A DNA stretch of 24,748 nucleotides from Treponema sp. (lineage in GTDB: Bacteria; Spirochaetota; Spirochaetia; Treponematales; Breznakiellaceae): positions 1 to 24,748 of the forward strand of contig JAITBO010000155.1 of assembly GCA_031283505.1 (NCBI GenBank), in the 5' to 3' direction. The notes beneath the pieces were generated by a model. That model was not told where the DNA came from and did no database searches. It was given only the letters and a program-made list of their open reading frames with translations. Positions 16,425 through 23,388 of the stretch are shown in pieces. Position 1 is the stretch's first letter, and each line of letters opens with the position of its first letter. Position numbers and translations under genes: made by a program.

Positions 16425-18395
16425 CTACAGCAAACTTACCGGGTCCACGTCTACCTCCAGGTAGACCCGGCTGTCTTTTCCCTTTTCGTAGCGGGTAAGG
16501 ATGGTCCCGGCGGCTCCGTGGAGGGGCCCCATGGCCGGCCCCCGGAGGAGTATCTGTCTGCGGTAGTTCCCGGCGATGACACCTATGGGACATTCCGCGG
16601 GACCCAGGATGCCGGCACCTGCGGGGAGGAGGGGGTGGGCAAGGAAGGCAAGACGGTTTATGGCTTTGTCCGCCCGCAGAGCGTCCCTGGAGCGGACGGT
16701 GAACCTGATGAGCCGGGAGTAGGGGGGAAAGCCGAGGGCCTCCCGCTGGGCAAGTTCGGCGGCAAAGAAGCCCGTCACATCCAGGGCGCAGGAGCGGGTA
16801 ATTGCCGGGTCCCGGGGGCGCAGGGTCTGGACGATAACCTTGCCGTCAGGAAAATAGCGGCCCGCCCGCCCAGCTACCTGGACAATGAGGGAGAAGGTCC
16901 GTTCCGCCGCCCTAAAGTCCGGAAGGTGGAGGCCCGTGTCCGCCAGGACCACTCCCACCAGGCGCACGCCGGGGAAGTTGAGCCCCTTGGCGACCATCTG
17001 GGTCCCCAGGAGCAGGTCTATCTCGGCGGCCTTAAAGTGGTCCAGCGTTTCTTTGAGGCTCCCCTTTTTGCCCAGGGAATCGGCGTCTACCCTGGCTATC
17101 CGCAAATCGGGGAAGGTCCGGGCGGTTTCCTCCTCGATCATCTCGGTGCCGAAACCCGTGAACCCCGCTTCCAGGGAACCGCATTGGGGACAGGCGCGGG
17201 GGGGCGTTACGGAATACCCGCAGTAGTGGCAGACCGCCCGGCCCCGGTCCTTGTGGTAGGTCAGGGACACCGAACAGTGGCGGCAGGTAAGCTCGTATCC
17301 GCAGTCCCGGCAATGGTAGAAATAGGCGAAACCCCGGCGGTTGAGGAAAAGGATGGTCTGCCTCCCCAGGGCGGCGGTTTTCCGTATCTCCTCCTTGAGT
17401 TCCCGGGAGAGGCAGCCGTCGGTGTGTTCCAGGCTTATGGGAACAATTTCGGGAGGGCTTCCGCCGGAAAGTCTCCGGGACAAGTCCAGCCTGGCGACGC
17501 CCCCGTCCGCGATGAGTTTCCACGCTTCCGCCGAAGGGGTTGCGGATCCCATGATGAGCAGAGCCTTTTCTCTGGCGGCCCGGTACATGGCCACCTGCCG
17601 GGCGTGATACCGGGGGGTATTCCCGGACTTGTAGGACCCGTCCTGTTCTTCATCAATGATGATGAGGCCCAGATTCCGCACCGGGGCGAAGACCGCGCTC
17701 CTGGGACCCACCACGATGCGGACTTCCCCCCTCCGTATACGGAGCATCTCGCGCAGCCGGACGCTGGGGGTCATCCCCGAATGGATGGTGGTCGCCGCCT
17801 GACCGAAGCGCTTTCCTATGGCCTCGGCGGTCTGGTGGGTCAAGGAGATCTCCGGAACCAGGTAGATTACCGACTTCCCCGCCTTGATCATATATTCCGC
17901 CGCCCTGAGGAAGACCTCGGTCTTCCCCGATCCGGTGATGCCGTAAAGGTAGAACCGGCCCGCCGTCAGGGCGTCGGAATCCCCGGCGATCAGGGCTTCC
18001 AGAGCCCGGCGCTGTTCATCCGAAAGTTCCAGGGGATTCGCCGCCATTTCTTCAATCTCGTCGGGGAAGGCAGGAACGGCGGCGGCCCGTCTCCCGGAAG
18101 GGATCATGGCCGCCAGGGCTTCTCCCAGACCGCAGAGGTAGTACCCCGATACCCACCGGGCCAAGGCGAGGTCTTCCACGTCAAAGAGGGGTTCCTTGTC
18201 CACAACCCGGCGTATCGCCTTTATGATTGAGGCGCCCATCCCTTCCGGGGGGGATTCCCGCGTTTCGACAACATAGCCCATGATTTCCCGCTTGCCGAAA
18301 GGAGCCATGACCCGTTTGCCCGGCGCGGCTTCGCCCTTGTCGTCTTTCCGGTAGGTAAAGGTCCGGTTCAGGGGAATATCGAAAACGATGTCCAA
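16425..18395 (-). CDS. priA: Primosomal protein N' (replication restart helicase)
   Basis: PriA is a 3'-to-5' DNA helicase that reloads the replisome at stalled forks. The 656 residues show the N-terminal DNA-binding domain (DIPLNRTFTYRKDD), Walker A GITGSGKT (152-159), and DEEQD (248-252), where most PriA proteins have DEEHD. The helicase motifs GSATPS and LFLNRRGFAY, eight zinc cysteines (CRDCGYELTCRHC, CHYCG, CPQCG) and the late motifs GTQMVAKGLNFPGV and QVAGRAGR are all there. The start is uncertain: TTG at 18395 gives DIVFDIPLN, but the frame stays open upstream into the uracil-DNA glycosylase gene without ATG or GTG. It is the last gene of the nrd cluster. Confidence 0.95.
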   Translation of the reverse strand: MDIVFDIPLNRTFTYRKDDKGEAAPGKRVMAPFGKREIMGYVVETRESPPEGMGASIIKAIRRVVDKEPLFDVEDLALARWVSGYYLCGLGEALAAMIPSGRRAAAVPAFPDEIEEMAANPLELSDEQRRALEALIAGDSDALTAGRFYLYGITGSGKTEVFLRAAEYMIKAGKSVIYLVPEISLTHQTAEAIGKRFGQAATTIHSGMTPSVRLREMLRIRRGEVRIVVGPRSAVFAPVRNLGLIIIDEEQDGSYKSGNTPRYHARQVAMYRAAREKALLIMGSATPSAEAWKLIADGGVARLDLSRRLSGGSPPEIVPISLEHTDGCLSRELKEEIRKTAALGRQTILFLNRRGFAYFYHCRDCGYELTCRHCSVSLTYHKDRGRAVCHYCGYSVTPPRACPQCGSLEAGFTGFGTEMIEEETARTFPDLRIARVDADSLGKKGSLKETLDHFKAAEIDLLLGTQMVAKGLNFPGVRLVGVVLADTGLHLPDFRAAERTFSLIVQVAGRAGRYFPDGKVIVQTLRPRDPAITRSCALDVTGFFAAELAQREALGFPPYSRLIRFTVRSRDALRADKAINRLAFLAHPLLPAGAGILGPAECPIGVIAGNYRRQILLRGPAMGPLHGAAGTILTRYEKGKDSRVYLEVDVDPVSLL

Positions 18396-18448
18396 GTAGC
18401 CGTCGTCTTCGCCGGGTAACGACGGGCCTGAGGAGGGGAGGGGAGCGG

Positions 18449-19159
18449 TCAGCTTCTTCCCCCGGTTTTGAGGGTTTGTGCGTAATCCCGGTCAAGGCCG
18501 ATCAACGTTGAACTGAGGGCTTTGAGTTTTTCCCAGGCCGGACGTTTCAGGCCCTCATCGTATTGAATCGAAGCCGGGTGGTGGGTCGAAAAGAAGGGAA
18601 TTCCGGCAGTTTTCAGGAAATCTGCTTCCGGGAAACCGCTCCCGGTCGTTCTTTCAAAACTGAGGATGACCATGGGCTTGAGGAGAGCCAGTTCCCGTTT
18701 CAAAAAGGGGGCGCAGGCGGCGAACTCCTCCTGTCCGGGCGGATTTCCGTCTTCCGGAGGCCGGCACTTTATCCGGCTGGTAAGGTAGCAGTTCGTCCTC
18801 CGTGAGAGGGCTATGGGTTTGAGCATACGGTCCAGGAGTTCTCCTGCCGCTCCCGCAAAGGGTTCACCCGCTTCTTCGTCCTCTTTGCCGGGGACATCCT
18901 CAAGGATGAGGACCAGGGGACCCTTCGCCCCGTCTCCGCTCACGGCCTTTTCCCTGGTTTTGTGGAGGGGACAGGCGGCGCAGCCGCATATATCCGCCCG
19001 CAGGGCTTCCAGGGAATCCGCGCATGAGGAGACAGGGGCGCTTTCAGGCGGATCTTCGGCAAAGACGTATTCCCCCCGGTCACGGGCATACCCGTCCCAC
19101 AGATAATCCTCGGCCATATCCAAGGCCGACGCCAGGGCGATTTTCTCTTCGACAGTCAT
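18449..19159 (-). CDS. Family 4-like uracil-DNA glycosylase, divergent
   Basis: It should remove uracil from DNA. Four cysteines spaced as iron-sulfur ligands are seen: C60 and C63 in CAACPL, C132 in KCRPP and C149. Other family traits are EPFAGAAGELLDRML (99-113), NCYLTSRIKCRPPEDGNPP (123-141), PMVILSF and a terminal HHPAS (193-197). The usual GEAPG active-site motif is LEDVPG here (86-91), so catalysis may be altered. An N-terminal extension of about 55 residues has no match I know. ATG at 19159 is preferred over TTG at 19171; neither has a good ribosome site. It lies between nrdG and priA, consistent with a link between dNTP supply and DNA repair. Confidence 0.85.
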   Translation of the reverse strand: MTVEEKIALASALDMAEDYLWDGYARDRGEYVFAEDPPESAPVSSCADSLEALRADICGCAACPLHKTREKAVSGDGAKGPLVLILEDVPGKEDEEAGEPFAGAAGELLDRMLKPIALSRRTNCYLTSRIKCRPPEDGNPPGQEEFAACAPFLKRELALLKPMVILSFERTTGSGFPEADFLKTAGIPFFSTHHPASIQYDEGLKRPAWEKLKALSSTLIGLDRDYAQTLKTGGRS

Positions 19160-19183
19160 GGTTCCATTCAATAATAAGAAGCC

Positions 19184-19903
19184 TTAGAGTTCAATCCCCC
19201 GTTTGCCCGATTCCCTGGCCTTTCGGGCCAGAACGGCGGCCTCCTGCGGCCCCGGCGCGTCCAGGCTGTTCCAGTCCGGGTCCAGACAGTTTCCGGGCCT
19301 GAAAGCCCTGAAATACCAGGGCGCACCGTCAACCAGGGCCGCCATGGCCGGAATTTCACCGGGAGCAAGATAACGATTGGGCAAGGCGAGGCTGCGGAAT
19401 TCGTGGTCTATGCCGGAAGCCCGGATCAGATCGGCGCTCCTTTTCAGAGCGCCGCCGGCTTCCCCCGGCGCACCCGCGTTCCCCGGTGCAAGTTCCCCGT
19501 ACCGTTCAGGGGGGAGCTTCAGATCCAGGGCGACGTAATCGGGCCGGGTTTCTTCCCGGGAAAAAAGGTTTTCCAGAACGCCGGGATGCATTCCGTTGGT
19601 GTCCAGTTTCACCGGAAGCCCCAGGGCCTTGACCCGCATGAGGATTTCCCCCAGGCCGCCTGAAGCTGTGGGCTCCCCGCCGCTCAGGACCACCCCGCCC
19701 AAAACGGAACGGCGTTTCAGCAGATGCCCCGCCGCCTCGTCAACGGTAAGGAGGTCCACCCTCCCGGTCAGAAGACCGGGCAGGACAAGCTCCCGGTTCT
19801 GGCACCAGGGGCACCGGAGGCTGCACCCCGGAAAGAACAGCGCCGCCGCCACCTTCCCCGGATAATCCACCAGGCTGGTCTTGCGCAGGAGTATCCGGTC
19901 CAC
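19184..19903 (-). CDS. nrdG: Anaerobic ribonucleotide reductase activating enzyme (radical SAM)
   Basis: This enzyme uses S-adenosylmethionine and a [4Fe-4S] cluster to make the glycyl radical of class III ribonucleotide reductase. The cluster motif CSLRCPWC gives C27, C31 and C34. GGVVLSGGEPTASG (70-83) is the SAM-binding GGE motif, and KLDTNGMHP and DYVALDLKLP are further barrel strands. At 239 residues it is of the longer NrdG2 type (anaerobic NTP reductase activator as in TIGR02495) rather than the ~155-residue E. coli type. The start is GTG (19901-19903), 23 bases after the upstream gene. Its expected target glycine is not in NrdD here but in the adjacent small protein. Confidence 0.92.
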   Translation of the reverse strand: MDRILLRKTSLVDYPGKVAAALFFPGCSLRCPWCQNRELVLPGLLTGRVDLLTVDEAAGHLLKRRSVLGGVVLSGGEPTASGGLGEILMRVKALGLPVKLDTNGMHPGVLENLFSREETRPDYVALDLKLPPERYGELAPGNAGAPGEAGGALKRSADLIRASGIDHEFRSLALPNRYLAPGEIPAMAALVDGAPWYFRAFRPGNCLDPDWNSLDAPGPQEAAVLARKARESGKRGIEL

Positions 19904-19926
19904 GGTTTGCGGCCTGTAGGAACCGT

Positions 19927-20442
19927 CTACACCGCCGCCAGAGCGTTTATGCTCCCCGCGTCAAGGGCACGGCCCACTTCCTGACCGTCTCCGGCAAGGA
20001 GTATCGCTGTGGGGGTGGAAAAGACCCGCCGCCGCGCCGCTTCCGCCATACCGGCTTCCGTATCGGCGTTTACCAGGTCAACGGGAATACCCAGACGGCT
20101 TGCCGCAGCCTTTGCTCCGGGACAGGCCGGACAAGCGGGGCGCACAAACAGAAGGAGCCGCCCTTCGCCGCCCTGAAAAACGTCCGCCGCCGGCGTTGAA
20201 GGGTAAGATGGAATTTCCCGTCCGGCGGCCTCTCCTGCCCCCTGTCGCGCCGGGTTCTCTCCCGCAGACAAGCGGAAGGTTTTCCGCTCCCCGTATTCTT
20301 CCCGTTTTCCCCTGTTCCAGTTCCGCACGGACCGGTAGTAACCGACAATACGGCTGTAAACTTCCGCCCGGGTCCCTTCCGCATGGGAAAGAGCCTCCCG
20401 GGCCGCCGCCAAATCTTTTTCGATTTCCTCAAGGTTTCTCAT
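19927..20442 (-). CDS. Detached NrdD glycyl-radical segment fused to a thioredoxin-like domain
   Basis: The 171 residues have three parts. Residues 3-22 form a heptad-patterned helix (L4, I7, L11, A14, L18, A21). Residues 27-56 (EVYSRIVGYYR, then NWNRGKREEYGERKTF) match the extreme C-terminus of class III ribonucleotide reductases, where R-x-x-G-Y holds the radical glycine; this would be G34. After a linker (57-93) comes a thioredoxin/glutaredoxin fold: LLLFVRPACPACPG with redox pair C104/C107 and cis-proline STPT at 142-145. AAGGAG 5 bases before the ATG fixes the start. NrdD, the previous gene, lacks this segment. So I read it as the radical-bearing, self-reducing subunit of a split reductase, activated by the NrdG encoded next. 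Function is inferred from motif and position. Confidence 0.85.
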   Translation of the reverse strand: MRNLEEIEKDLAAAREALSHAEGTRAEVYSRIVGYYRSVRNWNRGKREEYGERKTFRLSAGENPARQGAGEAAGREIPSYPSTPAADVFQGGEGRLLLFVRPACPACPGAKAAASRLGIPVDLVNADTEAGMAEAARRRVFSTPTAILLAGDGQEVGRALDAGSINALAAV

Positions 20443-20674
20443 ATTTTCTCCTTAATTCATCTTAAATGAATATGTTGATAATCCAATGTCAACAAGTTAC
20501 AGGGGGAGCGTGTTGGCTTCTGAAAGCTAAGGGCATGACGCTCCTCTGCGGCCGTTTTTGACGCTGCTCCCCCTCGCTCCAGCCTTGCTCCACCTGATCG
20601 TGGAATTTTACCGGCGGCCCGGAACAAGTGGAGCAAGTCTTCCGCTGCCCCCACTCGTTTCCTGTTGACAGTAT
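20443..20674 (-). other. Hairpin-rich 232-base spacer between NrdD and the glycyl-radical protein
   Basis: No gene fits here. Stems seen: GGAGCGT/ACGCTCC (20505-20511, 20538-20544) enclosing TTGGCTT/AAGCTAA; a perfect 10-bp CTTGCTCCAC/GTGGAGCAAG (20584-20593, 20628-20637) around a GC-rich loop; and a small ATTCAT/ATGAAT near the ribosome site (20455-20471). A TTGACA occurs on the minus strand (20487-20492), but no good -10 stands 16-18 bases after it. It could control the ratio of the two subunits, or be the scar of an inserted element. Confidence 0.55.
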
Positions 20675-22738
20675 TTATACCCCGGTCAAAACCGCTTTAC
20701 GCTCCTGTTCCAGTTCCGCTATCTTCTGTTTCAGTTTTTCTTCCGTCTCATCTTTGCACCGGGGACAGTTGAAGTGTTCCCCCCTAAGGTAGCCGTGAAC
20801 CGGACACACGGAAAATGTGGGGGAAATCGTGAAGTAGGGGATGCGGTAGGTATGGGCTATGGCCTTAACCAGGTCCCGGCAGGCCCGCCAATCTTCGATA
20901 GCTTCCCCCAGGAAAACATGGAACACCGTACCGCCGGTGTAGGCCGCCTGAAGTTCTTCCTGAAGGTCCAGGGCATCGAAAATATCCTCTGTTTCCATAA
21001 CCGGCAGTTGGGTAGAATTGGTGTAGTAGGGCTCCCCGCCGTTTCCCCCCGCAGTAATGATGCGGGGATAACGCTTCTTGTCATGTTTCGCCAGCCGGTA
21101 GGAGGTTGACTCCGCGGGAGTGGCCTCCAGGTTGAAAAGCTCCCCGGTCTCCTCCTGGAAATCCGCAAGTTTGTCCCGCATAAAGCGTAGCGTCGAAAGC
21201 GCGAAAGCCCGTCCCCGTTCCGTGGCTATCGTCGCGTCTTCCCCAAGGAAGTTGAGGAGGCACTCGTTCATCCCCACAAGACCGATGGTGTTGAAATGGT
21301 TGTCGAGGCCCGAAAGGTAGCGCCGGGTGTAGGGGAAAAGGCCCGCTTCCAGAAGCCGGTTCACCGCCTTCCGCTTGATGACAAGGCTTTCTTTTGCCAG
21401 GTTCATGAGCCGGATGAGGCGGGCAAAAAAATCCTCCTCGTCTTTGGCGAGATAGCCGATGCGGGGCAGGTTGATGGTCACCACTCCTATAGAGCCGGTA
21501 AGCTCGTCGGACCCAAAGAGGCCGCCTCCCCGCTTGCGGAGTTCCCGCTTGTCCAACTGAAGACGGCAGCACATGGACCGGACATCCGCCGGGTTAAGAT
21601 CGGAGTTGACGAAATTCTGAAAATAGGGCGTACCGTACCGGGAGGTCATCTCGAAGAGGAGCCGGGCATTTTCGCTTTCCCAGTCGAAATCGGGTGTGAT
21701 GTTGTAGGTCGGGATGGGATACTGAAAGCCCCGGCCTTCGGCATCCCCTTCCAGCATGAGTTCGATGAAGGCGCGGTTCACCCGGTCTATTTCTTCCTTG
21801 CAGTCCCCATAGGTAAAATCCGTTTCTTTTCCCCCTACCACCGCCTTCTTGTCCCGAAGGTCCGCCGGAACCGTCCAGTCCAGGGTGATGTTGGTGAAAG
21901 GCGCCTGACTGCCCCAGCGGCTCGGGGTGTTCACCCCGAAGACAAAGCTCTGAAGGCACTGTTTGAGTTCCCGGTCCGGAAGCCCGTCGGCCTTTACAAA
22001 GGGGGCGATGTAGGTATCGAAGGAACTGAATGCCTGGGCGCCGGCCCATTCGTTCTGGAGGCAACCCAGGAAATTCACTGCCTGCTGCATCAGGGTGGAA
22101 AGGTGTTTGGCGGGTTTGCTGGTGATCTTGTCCGGCACCCCGCCCAGGCCCTCGGCGATAAGCTGCCTGAGGGACCAGCCCGCGCAGTACCCGGAGAACA
22201 TGGACAGATCGTGGATGTGGAAGTCCGCGTTCCGGTGGGCTTCAGCGATTTCCGGGGGGTAGATGTTTTTCAGCCAGTAATGGGCGGTAATGCTCCCGGA
22301 ATTGTGGAGGATGAGCCCCCCAAGGGAATAATTGACGTTGGCGTTTTCGTTTACCCGCCAGTCGGACTGTCTGAGATACCCATCCATGGTGGAATCTATG
22401 TCCAGCATGAGCTTTTTCGCGTCCCGCATGGCCTCATGCCTGGCCCGGTAGAGGATGTAGGCCTTGGCGACCGCAGTCTCCCTGGCCTCGACGAGGGATG
22501 TTTCCACCAGATCCTGAATTTCCTCTATGGCCGGGATTGAGTTGGGATGCCTTCCCGCCATGAGTTCTTCGATTTTTTCCTCGGTCAAACGAGTTACGCC
22601 TTCCGCTTTCCGGGGGAAGCTTTTTTCGTCATCCCCCGCGCTCCCTGCGGCTTTAAAAGCCTTGAGTACCGCGTTGTAGATCTTGGAGCGATCATAGGGA
22701 GCCACATCCCCGGATCGTTTGACCGCCTGCCGAATCAT
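20675..22738 (-). CDS. nrdD: Class III anaerobic ribonucleotide reductase, catalytic part without glycyl-radical tail
   Basis: It reduces ribonucleoside triphosphates to dNTPs without oxygen. Of 687 residues, about 3-100 are an ATP-cone (RQAVKRSGDVAPYDRSKI) for allosteric control. The ten-stranded barrel holds FSGYCAGW (C185) and SMCCRLQLD (C390/C391), the cysteines expected for the thiyl radical and its partner; GMNECLLNF (488-496) and TITAGG-type strands follow. The zinc site is CPVHGY...CPRC (C645, H648, C658, C661). The usual R-x-x-G-Y radical segment should come within 10-15 residues, but the protein ends at 687 with a helical KLKQKIAELEQERKAVL. The missing segment is in the next gene. 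Start ATG at 22738 overlaps the nrdR stop (TGATG), with GGGAGG upstream. Confidence 0.94.
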   Translation of the reverse strand: MIRQAVKRSGDVAPYDRSKIYNAVLKAFKAAGSAGDDEKSFPRKAEGVTRLTEEKIEELMAGRHPNSIPAIEEIQDLVETSLVEARETAVAKAYILYRARHEAMRDAKKLMLDIDSTMDGYLRQSDWRVNENANVNYSLGGLILHNSGSITAHYWLKNIYPPEIAEAHRNADFHIHDLSMFSGYCAGWSLRQLIAEGLGGVPDKITSKPAKHLSTLMQQAVNFLGCLQNEWAGAQAFSSFDTYIAPFVKADGLPDRELKQCLQSFVFGVNTPSRWGSQAPFTNITLDWTVPADLRDKKAVVGGKETDFTYGDCKEEIDRVNRAFIELMLEGDAEGRGFQYPIPTYNITPDFDWESENARLLFEMTSRYGTPYFQNFVNSDLNPADVRSMCCRLQLDKRELRKRGGGLFGSDELTGSIGVVTINLPRIGYLAKDEEDFFARLIRLMNLAKESLVIKRKAVNRLLEAGLFPYTRRYLSGLDNHFNTIGLVGMNECLLNFLGEDATIATERGRAFALSTLRFMRDKLADFQEETGELFNLEATPAESTSYRLAKHDKKRYPRIITAGGNGGEPYYTNSTQLPVMETEDIFDALDLQEELQAAYTGGTVFHVFLGEAIEDWRACRDLVKAIAHTYRIPYFTISPTFSVCPVHGYLRGEHFNCPRCKDETEEKLKQKIAELEQERKAVLTGV

Positions 22739-23196
22739 CAATTGTTCCCTCCCATTTTCCGTATTTCTCCTATGAATTCATCCATGTTTTCAAAATGACG
22801 GTACACCGAAGCGAACCGTATATAGGCCACCTTGTCCAGGGTCTTCAATTTTTCCAAAACAAGATCCCCTATGGCCGTTGCGGCTATCTCGTGGTTGTTC
22901 CCCTGCATGGCGGCGGCGTCTTCTATCTCGTTCACCAGGCTTTCTATGTTCATCTGGGACACCGGACGTTTCTCCAGGGCCCGCTGCACGCCCCGTTCAA
23001 TCTTGGTCCGGTCAAAAGGCTCCCGGCGGCCGTTCTTTTTGATCACCATGAACTGCTTGTCCTCGATCCGTTCATAACTGGTGAACCGGAACCCGCAGGC
23101 ATTGCACTCCCGCCGTCTGCGTATGGCTTCCCCGTTGGCCAAAGTCCGGGATTCAATCACTTTATCGTCAAAGTTACCGCAATGAGGGCAGCGCAT
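22738..23196 (-). CDS. nrdR: Transcriptional repressor of ribonucleotide reductase genes
   Basis: NrdR senses dATP/ATP through an ATP-cone and represses nrd operons. The 152 residues have the zinc ribbon with C3, C6, C31 and C34 (MRCPHCG, CNACGFRFTSYE), and the ATP-cone from about 49 to 139 (VIKKNGRREPFDRTKIERGVQRALEKRPV). It is first in the operon, with nrdD overlapping its stop, and two NrdR boxes lie in its own promoter region, so autorepression is expected. AAGGA just before the ATG serves as ribosome site. Confidence 0.97.
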   Translation of the reverse strand: MRCPHCGNFDDKVIESRTLANGEAIRRRRECNACGFRFTSYERIEDKQFMVIKKNGRREPFDRTKIERGVQRALEKRPVSQMNIESLVNEIEDAAAMQGNNHEIAATAIGDLVLEKLKTLDKVAYIRFASVYRHFENMDEFIGEIRKMGGNN

Positions 23197-23221
23197 GGTC
23201 CTTTTTCCTGGTCTAAAACCT

Positions 23222-23237
23222 ACTCCGTATATAGCGT
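23222..23237 (-). promoter_or_regulatory. Second, weaker NrdR box
   Basis: ACTCCGTATATAGCGT matches the NrdR consensus ACACWATATATWGTGT at about 12 of 16 positions. It lies downstream of the predicted transcription start, 42 bp from the first box, which is about four helical turns and so on the same DNA face. Confidence 0.5.
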
Positions 23238-23255
23238 TCTTTTTTTCAGTTTCAG

Positions 23256-23284
23256 ACTATAGCACGCTATATCTTGTGCCTCAA
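23256..23284 (-). promoter_or_regulatory. Sigma70-type promoter of the nrdR-nrdD operon
   Basis: Reading the minus strand, TTGAGG (23279-23284), a 17-base spacer and TATAGT (23256-23261) form a good promoter about 60 bases before nrdR. The spacer is almost entirely covered by an NrdR box, so bound repressor would block RNA polymerase. Confidence 0.75.
23264..23279 (-). promoter_or_regulatory. NrdR box inside the nrdR promoter
   Basis: ACGCTATATCTTGTGC (plus strand) matches the NrdR consensus ACACWATATATWGTGT at 13 of 16 positions, including the ATAT core and the GTG half-site. It lies between the -35 and -10 elements. Confidence 0.7.
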
Positions 23285-23388
23285 GGGGTTTAACACGAAA
23301 TTCGCAAAAAAATGAAAAAAAGTTGAATTATGCCCATGGGGGTGAAACATATTCCCAAGTATGATATGATACTTTCAAGGAGGCATCC

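Noticed and set aside
16332..18230. 632-codon plus-strand frame opposite priA
   Set aside because: It is Gly/Pro/Arg-rich, without domains, and fully antisense to a certain priA.
20464..20492. Internal promoter before the glycyl-radical protein (TTGACA at 20487-20492, minus strand)
   Set aside because: No acceptable -10 hexamer stands 16-18 bases downstream.
21296..22540. 414-codon plus-strand frame opposite nrdD
   Set aside because: It mirrors nrdD codons; no motif or start signal supports it.
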